Assembly: GCF_049310885.1 (NCBI RefSeq)
Contig: NZ_JBMDYO010000003.1
Span: forward strand, 298,282 to 362,281
DNA: 64,000 nt
Direction: 5' to 3'
From: CAYZJV01 sp049310885
GTDB lineage: Bacteria; Spirochaetota; Spirochaetia; Sphaerochaetales; Sphaerochaetaceae
Under the pieces are notes generated by a model. It saw only the letters and a list, made by a program, of their open reading frames with translations. It made no database searches and was not told the DNA's origin. This document shows positions 47,736 to 57,458 of the stretch, one piece after another; the stretch's first letter is position 1; each line of letters starts with the position of its first letter. A program made the translations under genes and the position numbers.

Positions 47736-50700
47736 TGGATAGAGACGCCTTTGCCGAGATCGTGGAAAAATTAAACGATGACCAAAAACGTGCAGTCTTT
47801 TGTGATACCAATTGTGTTGTCACCGCCGGCGCAGGATCGGGTAAGACTACCGTGCTCTCCTACCGTTTTCTCCGTCTCGTTGTGGAAGGCCGTGCAAATG
47901 TGGATGATATCCTTACTCTGACGTTTAGTAGGGCTGCGGCTACTGAGATGCAGGAACGTATCCACAGGACTCTACATACCTATCAGGATGACCAGGATAT
48001 CCATAGGCAGTTAAAACGGTTTTCAGATGCCACTATCACCACAATAGATTCATTCTGCAATCGTATAGTAGCCTCCGATCCAACCCGTTACGGTATAGGC
48101 CCCGATTTTGTGATGGATGAGGATGCAAACAGAGAGATGGCGAGTGAATGTGCATATCGGCTCTTTTCCCAAATGGAGGGACATGATGGTCTCAAATTTT
48201 TGGCGACACTCTACAATCCTGACGACTTGATAGACTCGTTGTTTATCGGATTGGCGTTCAACCAATTCCACCCCTCATCATATTTCAATGCTGAAGAGCA
48301 AAGAAGATTACTCTCCGAATACCTTCACAGGACCTACCGAGAGGCTCTTGCAGAGAGTTTTACCATAGCCCGTAAGATTGTTGACCTAGATGGAAGTGGA
48401 AAGACGTTCGAAAAGAATGCAGATCAGCTACATGATCTTTTAGTCAGAGAAGATGATCTGCTTAATTCGCTGGATCCTGAAATTGCCCTAACGATACTCG
48501 AATCGGTGAAAATGAGGAAATGTACTGGAAAGAAGGAGTTCGTAGGATTATGTAACGAGTTCATTGAACGCTTTAAGGAACAATTTCGGATAGCGTCACT
48601 CACTTGTGCGGCATTGTGTAGTGAGTCTTTAATCGGTCCAATCTATGAAGTACTTGAAACCTTCCAGAGACTCTATCTGGCGACAAAGAGAGAACGGGGA
48701 ATACTTACCTTCGGAGATATTGCCCATATGGCGCGTGATATCCTGTTGTACAATCTTTCAGTGAGAAGATACTTCCAGCGTAAGTATCGCTATATCATGA
48801 TAGATGAATTTCAGGATACCAACCAATTGCAGCGTGATATCATCTATCTGGTAGCACAAGACCAGGAGAACCCTAAGGAGGGACTACCTACAGCGACGGA
48901 TCTTAAGAATGATAAGCTTTTCATCGTTGGCGATGAAAAACAGTCCATATACCGCTTCCGTGGAGCCGATGTGTCGGTATTCAAGGCTGTAGAAGAGGAG
49001 ATTGTCACTGCTGGTGGGAAACCGATAAATCTCCCTATGAACTATCGTAGTGAGCCTGCACTGATTGGTTTCTTCAATAAGGTCTTCGAACAGGTAATGG
49101 CAGATGCCCACTATGACTTCGAGGCAACATTCGAAAGTCTGGAATCCCGGCCACCAATCGAGGATTTGCAGCCAAGAATCGATATTTTCTTTAAAAAGTT
49201 GCCTGAGGAGGAAGATCAGACAGATGATGAGAATAATGTCCTGGCAGTTCAGGCTGAGGCCTATACGATTGGTGAGACCATAAAAAACATGGTACATAGC
49301 GACGACTATCTAGTACAAGGCCATGATGGTCTCCGTCGTCCGCTCTACAGTGATATTGCAATCCTTTTCCGGACAAGTTCCAACCAGATGCATTACGAGA
49401 AGGCTCTCCGTCTCGCCGGTATTCCCTATACGATCTCTGCTGTCCAATCTCTCTTTTTGGAGGCACCGGCGAACGATATGTATCAACTACTTCAGCTTGT
49501 AGTCTTTCCTGACGACAGGTTGGCTTTTACAGCGGCTCTGCGTTCCCCTTTGTGCCGGATCTCCGATGATTCCCTCTTGATCCTTCTCGATGCATACGAA
49601 GAGCATACTGCTGAGGCTTTTTTCGATGCAGCGAACTCTCTTCCCAACAGCTCCGATAGGGTAAAGTACGAAGCCTGCAGAACATTGTTTCACCAGTTAG
49701 TAGAAATTGCAAAAGAGGGTTCGGTTTCTACATTGGTCTCTCATATCTGGTATGAGGGAGGATATAGGCACTACTTGCTCAGCGATCCTCTATATCAGGT
49801 GTATTTGGAGCATTTTGATTTTCTCCATGAATTGGCTATCCAATACGATATGGCAGATCGAGGATTGCCAGCATTCCTCGATTTCGTCCGACCAAGACTG
49901 GGGCAAAAACAGAAGCTTTCCGATGTGGAGCCATTACGTGACCATACGGACGGAGTCCAACTGATGACAGTCCATAAATCCAAAGGACTCGAATTTCCCA
50001 TCGTTATACTTGCCAACATGGGAGGAGAACCCAGGGGTGGCTCTGCCCCTGCTTGGGTTGAGCGTGATGGTTTGATCGTTCCTCGTCACATGAAACCATA
50101 CGATAAGGTGACAAACGTTATCTATGAGCGGGATAAATTGACATTGAGGGCCATGGAGACGGCGGAGATGAAGCGTCTTTTCTACGTTGCCCTTACCAGA
50201 GCAAAAGCGCATGTGCTCCTCTTCGGATGCCAGAATGTAAGGAATCTCGGTGAGAGTAGTAGAGATAAGAACTTCATGGCACTTTTGTTCGCCTCAACCG
50301 GAATCCTCGAGAATCCCGGATTGTTTGGTCAGCATTGCCAGATACACGATATTCCTGATGCACCTCTATCAGTACTGCGTTCTGGTGTGAGTAAAGAGAA
50401 CGTCGATCTTGCAGTACATCGTATGGCTAAGTTTTACCAAGATCCATTACCTTCCCGTCAATACTCCCGCCTATCGTTTGCAGTTACCGAATTTGCCCAC
50501 AATAGGCCATTAGGTGGACAAGAGACAGAGGAGCTTCACTTGGATTTGTTGCTTCCTTCGGTGGAAGCCGATCCGATGTTAATCGAATATCATCTTGAAG
50601 CATCGTTTGGTAGTTGGGTACATCTTTTACTCCAAAAAAGTCTTTCATCGTTCATAGAAGGTTTGCCAGAAGCTCGTATTACCGAAGAAGATGCCTTGTT

Positions 50701-51118
50701 ATGCATGCCTCTTGAGATGACTCGATTGGAACTAGGCCGACAACGAGAGAAGATCCTTATCGGATCTGCTCTTCTCTTGGTAAACAATTTCCTCTCATCC
50801 CGATTTTTTGCCGAACTTTTAGATAATGGTCCGATCGCTCTGGAGAGTGAGGTTCCTTTTATCATGAGATGGGAAAATCCTGAGCCGATACTGTTACGAG
50901 GCTCAATCGATCTACTCCTCCGGTATAGGAACTGCACCCGGGTAATCGATTTCAAGACAGATGCATACAGACAACCCGAGCAACATGAGGCGCAGTTGGA
51001 AATCTATGGAGAGGCAGCAAAACGTCTGTATGACCTACCGGTCTACACAGATCTCTTCTACCTGAGGGGTGTGGAGAACTGGTTTTCTCTCAGACGAGAT
51101 TCTCTACAGCAGCAATGA
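47732..51118 (+). CDS. addA: AddA-like UvrD-family helicase-nuclease
   Basis: A 1128-residue SF1A helicase with a C-terminal RecB nuclease. It has Walker A TAGAGSGKTTVLSYRF, TLTFSRAAATEM, DEFQDTNQLQRD (Walker B), GDEKQSIYRFRGAD, MTVHKSKGLEFP and YVALTRAKAHVLLFG. The nuclease part shows LRGSIDLLLRYRN and VIDFKTDAYRQPEQ. It processes broken DNA ends for RecA loading. The ATG at 47732 lies in an ATGATGG overlap with the addB stop, and a strong GGAGGAGG lies about 30 bases upstream. The 3' end overlaps patB by 29 bases. Confidence 0.93.
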   Translation: MMDRDAFAEIVEKLNDDQKRAVFCDTNCVVTAGAGSGKTTVLSYRFLRLVVEGRANVDDILTLTFSRAAATEMQERIHRTLHTYQDDQDIHRQLKRFSDATITTIDSFCNRIVASDPTRYGIGPDFVMDEDANREMASECAYRLFSQMEGHDGLKFLATLYNPDDLIDSLFIGLAFNQFHPSSYFNAEEQRRLLSEYLHRTYREALAESFTIARKIVDLDGSGKTFEKNADQLHDLLVREDDLLNSLDPEIALTILESVKMRKCTGKKEFVGLCNEFIERFKEQFRIASLTCAALCSESLIGPIYEVLETFQRLYLATKRERGILTFGDIAHMARDILLYNLSVRRYFQRKYRYIMIDEFQDTNQLQRDIIYLVAQDQENPKEGLPTATDLKNDKLFIVGDEKQSIYRFRGADVSVFKAVEEEIVTAGGKPINLPMNYRSEPALIGFFNKVFEQVMADAHYDFEATFESLESRPPIEDLQPRIDIFFKKLPEEEDQTDDENNVLAVQAEAYTIGETIKNMVHSDDYLVQGHDGLRRPLYSDIAILFRTSSNQMHYEKALRLAGIPYTISAVQSLFLEAPANDMYQLLQLVVFPDDRLAFTAALRSPLCRISDDSLLILLDAYEEHTAEAFFDAANSLPNSSDRVKYEACRTLFHQLVEIAKEGSVSTLVSHIWYEGGYRHYLLSDPLYQVYLEHFDFLHELAIQYDMADRGLPAFLDFVRPRLGQKQKLSDVEPLRDHTDGVQLMTVHKSKGLEFPIVILANMGGEPRGGSAPAWVERDGLIVPRHMKPYDKVTNVIYERDKLTLRAMETAEMKRLFYVALTRAKAHVLLFGCQNVRNLGESSRDKNFMALLFASTGILENPGLFGQHCQIHDIPDAPLSVLRSGVSKENVDLAVHRMAKFYQDPLPSRQYSRLSFAVTEFAHNRPLGGQETEELHLDLLLPSVEADPMLIEYHLEASFGSWVHLLLQKSLSSFIEGLPEARITEEDALLCMPLEMTRLELGRQREKILIGSALLLVNNFLSSRFFAELLDNGPIALESEVPFIMRWENPEPILLRGSIDLLLRYRNCTRVIDFKTDAYRQPEQHEAQLEIYGEAAKRLYDLPVYTDLFYLRGVENWFSLRRDSLQQQ

Positions 51119-52334
51119 TCGACTCTATTGCTTTGGTGACAGCCTCGCGAGTAGTACCATAGTTGAATCGGACGAATTGCCCATAATTGGAGCCGAACCA
51201 TGTACCATCATTCATCGCGATATTCGCCCGCTGACCAAAGAATCGCGATACGACTCCCCCGCTAGGACTACGTGATCGGTCGTAGAGCTCAGGGTGCGCT
51301 GCTTCGTCGGCTTTGATAGCATCAAATCTTTCAATGCAGTCGATAAATCCTATGAAAGAGGCCTCTGGGACTACAAAATGAAGACCACTCCGACTCTCTT
51401 CCAACCTACGTGTGATATACGATACTTGTTCTGATAGATGTTCCCGTAGTCCCGTGAGCCACGCGAATCCACCCGTATACGCAGCTTCTGCTGTGGCTGT
51501 GGCGAGCAAATCGGGAGAGAGGTGCAACGAGCGCAGTCTGTGGCGAAGTTCCTTCTCCAATGTCCGGTTCGAACAGATCACTTCAGAAAAGTGCTCACCT
51601 GCGATATTGAAGGTCTTCGATGGTGCCATGCAGGTTGCGCAGGGGACTGCATACTCTTTTGCAATTACATCGAAGGGTATATGGGTGTATCCTAAAAGTG
51701 TCAGATCAGCATGTATTTCATCGCTGATTATTGTCAGGGAATGCGCATGGGCAATTTCTGCCACTGCTTCAAGCTCCTGGCGGGAAAATACCCTACCTGT
51801 CGGATTGTGGGGGCTACAGAAGAGCAAAAGCGGAGCATGCTCTGTTTCTAACAAATGCCCGAGCAATGGTATATCGAGTGTGAATGTATGGCTTTGCGTA
51901 TCGTAAAGAAAAGGCCATGGGACCAGATTTCTTCCCAAATTCTTTATGATATGTACAAAAGGTTGATAAGCCGGCATAGGGAGGATGATGGAATCGCCGC
52001 TCTTGCTCAGCATTTCCACCAGTATTGCTATGGATGCGAGCATTCCAGGCGCCTGCACCACCGACGAGGGATCCACTTGCCAATCATGGCGCTTTAGAGC
52101 CCAATGGGAGAACGTTTCTCCTATAGATTCAAAGAGAGGATAACCGAATACACCATGGTCTACTTGGGAAGCCAGAGCTGAGATTACAGAAGGCGGTGCG
52201 GCAAAATCCATATCCGCCACCCAGAAGGGCAATGCATCCGGATTGTTGCATATGCTTTCAATCGCACGTCTGTTGTACTTTACCGATATACTCTCCTTCC
52301 GGTCGGTAGATTTGGTGAAATCATAGGTATCCAT
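51090..52334 (-). CDS. patB: PLP-dependent C-S lyase (PatB/MalY-like)
   Basis: A 414-residue fold-type I PLP enzyme that cleaves cystathionine or cysteine conjugates. ALPFWVADMDFAAPP at the N-terminus is diagnostic for the MalY/PatB group. FCSPHNPTGRVFS and the ISDEIHADL Asp are present, and the Schiff-base lysine is in MAPSKTFNIAG. It is the third gene of ltaE-EFR1-patB, with a GAGGAG ribosome site. Some relatives regulate maltose genes; here a role in methionine or sulfur metabolism is more likely. Confidence 0.92.
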   Translation of the reverse strand: MDTYDFTKSTDRKESISVKYNRRAIESICNNPDALPFWVADMDFAAPPSVISALASQVDHGVFGYPLFESIGETFSHWALKRHDWQVDPSSVVQAPGMLASIAILVEMLSKSGDSIILPMPAYQPFVHIIKNLGRNLVPWPFLYDTQSHTFTLDIPLLGHLLETEHAPLLLFCSPHNPTGRVFSRQELEAVAEIAHAHSLTIISDEIHADLTLLGYTHIPFDVIAKEYAVPCATCMAPSKTFNIAGEHFSEVICSNRTLEKELRHRLRSLHLSPDLLATATAEAAYTGGFAWLTGLREHLSEQVSYITRRLEESRSGLHFVVPEASFIGFIDCIERFDAIKADEAAHPELYDRSRSPSGGVVSRFFGQRANIAMNDGTWFGSNYGQFVRFNYGTTREAVTKAIESIIAAVENLV

Positions 52335-52338
52335 CGTA

Positions 52339-53118
52339 TTACTCCTCTTTCAGAAAGCTCTTTGGAGGGGTGTACCAACTATGCCCCAACAGAGGCTTCG
52401 GATCGAGACGGATCGCATGTTCCGGGCAGTGATGAAAACATGCAAAACACTGTTCACAATGGTGGTGGAAAACCGGCCTTCCCGCCTCTATACTGATGTT
52501 GTCTGCAGGGCATACTTTGGCACAAATTCCACAACCGGTACAATCTTCATTCACGACGAACCTTCGGTCCTTATCTTCTCGTTTTTTCAAACCCGATTCC
52601 CAGAGCGTATGGAGGAGTCTTGCGAACGGCAGTCGGGTAGCGACTTTGAGCGATTGGTTGGATAAATCAGCTACGATACGCTCTAATCTCCTAGAGGTCT
52701 TGTCATGCTTTTTCGTTTGAACTGCTTTACTGGGAATTTTGAAGAGGGGAATATAGGTATCCACCATGGATATGGAGTTCACATAGCTCGCCGCATACCC
52801 TGACTCAGCTAATAATCGATCAGTTATAGTCGGGCCATAAAATGGCATCCCGCCATGGGTGAAAATAACAAAGAGATATTCGATCTGTAGATCGAGATCG
52901 GACAAGGTTTCCAAAATAAATCTTCTGACCTGCGCAGGAGGGCCAAAGAAATAGATCGGGAAGACCAAGCCAAGGATGTTGGTATCATACAATGACTCTG
53001 GGTTTCCCATTGCTTCTCCAACAGGAATGACCTGGTCAAAAGGAAGGCGTTTTTCCAAGTCCATCGCTACGATCTTGGAATTACCCGCACCACTGAACCA
53101 ACAGAGGGTGGATTTCAT
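52339..53118 (-). CDS. EFR1-type flavodoxin-ferredoxin fusion
   Basis: A 259-residue electron carrier. A flavodoxin-like FMN domain comes first (FSGAGNSKIVAMDLE phosphate loop; VFPIYFFGPP). Two [4Fe-4S] clusters at the C-terminus follow: CTGCGICAKVCPADN and CEQCFACFHHCPEHA. It would shuttle low-potential electrons in the cytosol. It overlaps ltaE by 4 bases (ATGA), so translation is coupled; the link to threonine aldolase and PatB is unexplained. The EFR1 name denotes a family found in anaerobes. Confidence 0.92.
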   Translation of the reverse strand: MKSTLCWFSGAGNSKIVAMDLEKRLPFDQVIPVGEAMGNPESLYDTNILGLVFPIYFFGPPAQVRRFILETLSDLDLQIEYLFVIFTHGGMPFYGPTITDRLLAESGYAASYVNSISMVDTYIPLFKIPSKAVQTKKHDKTSRRLERIVADLSNQSLKVATRLPFARLLHTLWESGLKKREDKDRRFVVNEDCTGCGICAKVCPADNISIEAGRPVFHHHCEQCFACFHHCPEHAIRLDPKPLLGHSWYTPPKSFLKEE

Positions 53119-54143
53119 ACGGAGAACTCCTTCACATCGAGCCCTTCTATAATGGTACATACTGCATCGATATCACTATCATCAAGATCGAGATTGGTAA
53201 CCAGTCTTACGGTATTTCCATCACCTGAGCAGAGGATGCCATGTTCTCCCAAAACCTCTGCTACCTTCTCCCCGGAGGCTCCATCTACAGAGAAGAAAAT
53301 GATATTAGTCTCGACATTCTCCAAGTTCACCTTCGCCCACCCACTTGAGGATAGACTGTAGGCGATCCTCTTTGCCCGTACATGGTCTTCCGATAATCGC
53401 TCTACATGGTTCTCCAGTGCATAGATCCCAGCGGCTGCCAGGATTCCTGCCTGTCTCATTCCTCCTCCGAGCATCTTCCTGATTGCCCGGGCTTTTGCGA
53501 TAAAATCTTTTGATCCGCAGAGGACACTACCTACAGGAGCGCCTAAACCTTTGGAGAGACAGAATGTGACGGTATCGGCATTGGCTGCGATAGTCGCAAT
53601 ATCCACCGAGGTCGCCACTGCGGCATTCCAAAGCCGTGCCCCATCCATATGAACGGTCAGACCTCGGTTCTTTGCCAACTGGTAGATATCTTGGAGGGTT
53701 TCGAGTGGATAGCACACCCCTCCAATGGTATTCTCTACCTCGATCATGGCTGTGCGTGCCAAGTCGTAGGATAAGGGTTTAATTAGGGGTTCAAGCAGTT
53801 GTGCAGTCAATATTCCTCTGGGGGCATCTATGCCTATCGGTAGGACTCCCGCTAAAGCCGAGACCGCTCCTACCTCATGCTGTATGATATGGCTATTGCT
53901 ATGGGTAAGAACCTCGGCTGCTCTTCCAGCATTGATGAATAGGGGAATTAAATTCCCCATTGAACCGGATGAGACAAAGAGGGCGGCCTCCTTGCCTAAC
54001 AATTCGGCAGACATCGCTTCCAGTCGGTTAATGGTTGGATCTTCAAAATAGACATCATCGCCCACTTCTGCCTTTGCCATGGCCTCGCGTATAGGTGCGA
54101 CCGGTCTTGTTATCGTGTCGCTTCTTAGATCATATGGTTTCAT
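53115..54143 (-). CDS. ltaE: Low-specificity L-threonine aldolase
   Basis: A 342-residue PLP enzyme splitting threonine to glycine and acetaldehyde. The DLRSDTITRP start, EDPTINRLEA, the VHMDGARLWNAAV Asp and the PLP lysine in FCLSKGLGAPVGS are canonical. AAGGAG lies 8 bases before the ATG at 54143; the longer reading lacks a site. It is first in the EFR1-patB run and begins 16 bases after aroA ends, so it may be cotranscribed with aroA. Confidence 0.94.
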   Translation of the reverse strand: MKPYDLRSDTITRPVAPIREAMAKAEVGDDVYFEDPTINRLEAMSAELLGKEAALFVSSGSMGNLIPLFINAGRAAEVLTHSNSHIIQHEVGAVSALAGVLPIGIDAPRGILTAQLLEPLIKPLSYDLARTAMIEVENTIGGVCYPLETLQDIYQLAKNRGLTVHMDGARLWNAAVATSVDIATIAANADTVTFCLSKGLGAPVGSVLCGSKDFIAKARAIRKMLGGGMRQAGILAAAGIYALENHVERLSEDHVRAKRIAYSLSSSGWAKVNLENVETNIIFFSVDGASGEKVAEVLGEHGILCSGDGNTVRLVTNLDLDDSDIDAVCTIIEGLDVKEFSV

Positions 54144-54159
54144 CGTATAGACTCCTTGG

Positions 54160-55443
54160 TCATGGTTTCTGTATGGTTTCCAACAGGGCAAAAAAGGTGG
54201 GGAATGTTACTCCCACTGCATCGATTCCCTGGATAGTAATTGCTTTCTTGCAGCCGAGCGATGCAACAGCCATAGCCATGATCACCCGGTGGTCATCGTA
54301 TCCTTTACAGGTACCTCCATCCAATGTCCCTCTTCCATGGATTATCAGAGCATCCTCACGTTCTTCTATGTTTGCTCCACAGGAGGCTAGATTTTCGTGC
54401 ATTACCGCAATACGATCGGTCTCCTTTATCCTCGCTTGGGGAACATTACCCAATACTGTAGTTCCCTTCGCAAAACATGCGGTCACAGCCAAAACAGGGA
54501 GTGCATCTGGAATCGCATTCAAATCAAATGTTCCCGGTTCCAAATCTCCCATCCCTGGCCCTTCCACCATAATAGCATAGGATTCAATCCACGTTATCGT
54601 GCACCCCATTTGCTCGAGGATATGCAGTATCTCCTTATCTCCTTGGGGATCTTCGGGATCAAGGCCTCTCACCGTAACCGTACCTCCTGTCACTGCGGCT
54701 GCACAGAAGAAAAAGGAGGCTGAGGAGTAATCTCCTTGGACCGTAGCTTCGAATGAGCTATACGATTGTCCTCCCGATATCTGGAAGTGTTGCATGGATT
54801 CATCACATCGGTAGGAAACGCCCTGAAGATCGAGCCATGAGCGGGTCATATGCACATATGGTTTCTCATTGAGCAGTGGAACCGATATCCGACTATCGCC
54901 AATGGCCAACGGACAAGCAAGTAAAAGTGCCGATAAGTGTTGGCTGGTATGACAGACGATTGTGGTATCGCCTCCTTTCAAAGGACCCTTTATAGTGAAT
55001 GGGGGATATCCGATGCGAGCATTCCCTTCAGGATAGGTGATGGTCGCACCAAGGTCGGCCAATGCCTCCAGCAAGGGACCTACCGGACGGTTTTTCAGTT
55101 GATCATCCCCAGTGAAGGTGACAGAAGCCCCGCTCTGAGCTGCTAGACCACTTGCCAGGTAGAGCGTGGTCCCCGAGTTACCACAATCTATCGTGATCGT
55201 GCTGGGGAATGTCTCAGGTGGATCGACAAGGAAAGTCTCTCCGTTGTTCTCTTGCTTGATCGAAGCTCCGAATGCGAGGCAAGCATCCATGCATGATCGG
55301 GTATCCTGGGAATCCAATGGGTTGTGGATAACGCTACGGCCTTTAGCGAACGTGGCCAATAGAAGAGCTCGTATAGTCTGGGATTTAGAGGAGGGGACAG
55401 ATATGCTGCCCGATACCATTGCTGGGTGGAGTGTCTTGTCCAT
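54160..55443 (-). CDS. aroA: 3-phosphoshikimate 1-carboxyvinyltransferase (EPSP synthase)
   Basis: A 427-residue shikimate-pathway enzyme. VPSSKSQTIRALLLA (Lys for shikimate-3-phosphate), DCGNSGTTLYLASG, DDQLKNRPVGPL, QGDYSSASFFF, RIKETDRI and YDDHRVIMAMA are all present. LKNRP and the NSGTT loop resemble class I/II mixed forms, so herbicide sensitivity cannot be told. There is no ribosome site; TATAGT ends 6 bases before the ATG, giving leaderless geometry. It may head aroA-ltaE-EFR1-patB. Confidence 0.95.
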   Translation of the reverse strand: MDKTLHPAMVSGSISVPSSKSQTIRALLLATFAKGRSVIHNPLDSQDTRSCMDACLAFGASIKQENNGETFLVDPPETFPSTITIDCGNSGTTLYLASGLAAQSGASVTFTGDDQLKNRPVGPLLEALADLGATITYPEGNARIGYPPFTIKGPLKGGDTTIVCHTSQHLSALLLACPLAIGDSRISVPLLNEKPYVHMTRSWLDLQGVSYRCDESMQHFQISGGQSYSSFEATVQGDYSSASFFFCAAAVTGGTVTVRGLDPEDPQGDKEILHILEQMGCTITWIESYAIMVEGPGMGDLEPGTFDLNAIPDALPVLAVTACFAKGTTVLGNVPQARIKETDRIAVMHENLASCGANIEEREDALIIHGRGTLDGGTCKGYDDHRVIMAMAVASLGCKKAITIQGIDAVGVTFPTFFALLETIQKP

Positions 55444-55449
55444 GTGGCG

Positions 55450-55479
55450 ACTATACCGGGTTTTCCGACTCTACGACAA
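55450..55479 (-). promoter_or_regulatory. aroA promoter, leaderless geometry
   Basis: Minus-strand TTGTCG (55474-55479), 18 bases, TATAGT (55450-55455), ending 6 bases before the ATG. Confidence 0.6.
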
Positions 55480-55500
55480 GGTACCAAAGAGCTAGGCACT

Positions 55501-55530
55501 AAAAAAGACTCCCGACCGAAGCCGGGAGCC
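55501..55530 (-). terminator. Terminator after oppA
   Basis: A GC stem, CTCCCG / CGGGAG with an inner C-G and GAA-type loop, is followed on the minus strand by CTTTTTT. Confidence 0.8.
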
Positions 55531-55552
55531 GTAAAAACCATGTAATGGAAAA

Positions 55553-57256
55553 CTACTTGAGGTAGATATCCTTGGTCGGGTGGAAGTCCATAGCGTTGGC
55601 ATACCAACCGCCCCACTTGGAGGTGTCGATCATGTTGTTGGTGGTGTAGTAGTAGATCGGCATGACACCCTGGTCTTCGTTGATCAAGATATCTTCTGCC
55701 TGCAACAATACATCCATTCTGTCTGCGCCCCTCATGGTCGCAGCTTCGCGGATGAGTAGGTCGTAGATCTCGTTGGAATATTTTCCACCATTCATACCGG
55801 CACCGGTGATGAACATATCGAGGAAGGTGTTAGGATCCTGGTAGTCACCGACCCATCCTGCACGAGCGACCTGGAAGTCTCCGGTATTTCTGCTGGAGAG
55901 GTATGTTGCCCATTCCTGGTTCTCAAGTTCGAGGGTGATGTTCAGGTTGTTCTTCCACTCCTGCTGGAGGAACTCGGCGATAGCCTTGTGTCCTTCGCTG
56001 GTGTTGTAGAGGATCGCTGTCTCGGGGAATCCGACACCATTGGGGTATCCGGCTTCGGCCAAGAGCTGGCGGGCCTGTTCGACATCGAGGATAGGATCGC
56101 CGAGACTGGCGTAACCTGCCATCTCAGGAACAATTCCCCATGCGGGGAGCTGTCCGCCACGGCTAACCTGGTCAACCAATGCCTGACGGTCGAAGGACAT
56201 TGCGAGAGCCTTTCTGACTCTTGCGTCATCAAATGGAGCCTTCTCAACCTGGAAGGTGTAGTAGTAGGTCGCTACTTGTGGAGCCCTGTGGTAATCGCGG
56301 CGCAGTGATGCTGCTTCGATCTGATCGAGAGGAACAGTGGTCATCCAGTCGACCTCACCATTGAGGTACATGTTGTAAGCGGTGTTGTTGTCATCGATGG
56401 CGTAGAAGATGACTTCGTCAAGTTGTACGGCCTCGGCATCCCAATAGGTTTCATTGGGAACAACGCTGATATAGGACTGCGGTACATATTCATTGAGAGT
56501 GTATGGCCCGTTACCTACGAAGTTTTCGGGAAGGGTCCACTGATCGCCATACTTCTCAATGGCATGCATGGGGACCACTGCAAATGAGTAGTGGGCCAGT
56601 GCATCAAGAGCATAGGGAAGTGGTCCAAGAAGGTCTAGCTGGAAGGTCTTGTCGTCCAATGCACGGATACCGACAGCTTCGGGGCCTGCTTCGCCAGAGT
56701 TGAACTCTGCTGCGCCCTTCAGGAACATTGATGGGAACCATGCGTATGGGGTTCCGGTTGCGGGATCGAGTTCGCGGATCCAAGAATCCACAACTGTCTG
56801 TGCAGTGATGGGAACACCGTCACTCCATTCTGCATCACGCAAATGGAACGTGTATTGGGTGTTATCGTCGCTGATTTCCCAGCTTTCAGCCAATCCGGGA
56901 ACAGCTTTCGCAGTTTCAGGATCGTAAGCTACCAGACCCTCGAAGATCGCTTCGTAGATGCGGTGTTCGGGAACACCCTGGATCATATGGGGATCGAGGC
57001 TTTCGGGCTCAGCGCCGTTGACCAACTTGAAGACGACCTTATCCTCTTCAGCTGGAGCCGGAGCGGCTGGTGCTGCAGGAGCAGGTGCTGCCGGAGTTTC
57101 AGCCTTTGGTGCTGCGGGAGCAGGGGCTGCCGGAGCTGCCGGAGCTGGTGTTGCGGCAGGTGTCTCAACCTTGGCGGCCTCTTCTTTCTTTCCACAGGAA
57201 ACAAATAAGGCACCGACAAGGAGAATGATTAATGCAATTGATAGGACTTTTTTCAT
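55553..57256 (-). CDS. oppA: Oligopeptide ABC transporter binding lipoprotein
   Basis: A 567-residue SBP-5 lipoprotein. The signal ends in LFVSC. A long Ala/Pro/Lys/Glu tether (about 25-75) follows, then the peptide-binding fold with VNGAEPESLDPHMIQG, GLAESWEISDDNTQYTFHL, SDGVPITAQTVVDSW and GNGPYTLNEYVPQ. The start at 57256 gives 8-base spacing to GGAG, better than 57262. It is transcribed from its own promoter, separated from oppBCDF by a divergent gene, which allows higher expression than the permease. Confidence 0.94.
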   Translation of the reverse strand: MKKVLSIALIILLVGALFVSCGKKEEAAKVETPAATPAPAAPAAPAPAAPKAETPAAPAPAAPAAPAPAEEDKVVFKLVNGAEPESLDPHMIQGVPEHRIYEAIFEGLVAYDPETAKAVPGLAESWEISDDNTQYTFHLRDAEWSDGVPITAQTVVDSWIRELDPATGTPYAWFPSMFLKGAAEFNSGEAGPEAVGIRALDDKTFQLDLLGPLPYALDALAHYSFAVVPMHAIEKYGDQWTLPENFVGNGPYTLNEYVPQSYISVVPNETYWDAEAVQLDEVIFYAIDDNNTAYNMYLNGEVDWMTTVPLDQIEAASLRRDYHRAPQVATYYYTFQVEKAPFDDARVRKALAMSFDRQALVDQVSRGGQLPAWGIVPEMAGYASLGDPILDVEQARQLLAEAGYPNGVGFPETAILYNTSEGHKAIAEFLQQEWKNNLNITLELENQEWATYLSSRNTGDFQVARAGWVGDYQDPNTFLDMFITGAGMNGGKYSNEIYDLLIREAATMRGADRMDVLLQAEDILINEDQGVMPIYYYTTNNMIDTSKWGGWYANAMDFHPTKDIYLK

Positions 57257-57292
57257 ATACATATCTCCTTATGAAATATATGCGTTCACCAT

Positions 57293-57321
57293 AGAGTACA
57301 GTAAAGAATCCTAATAATCAA
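57293..57321 (-). promoter_or_regulatory. oppA promoter
   Basis: Minus-strand TTGATT (57316-57321), 17 bases and TACTCT (57293-57298), about 36 bases before the start codon. Confidence 0.5.
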
Positions 57322-57458
57322 GGAAAATTAACCAGCGGTAAGGGGGCAAATGTACTTTTCGGTGTCCGATAGGCACGTCGGTATACGTGTACTCGCTTTC
57401 CTTGTTTCTCTATTGTCAGTATAGTATGGAAGTACAAGAGTATAAGGAGAATTATGAG

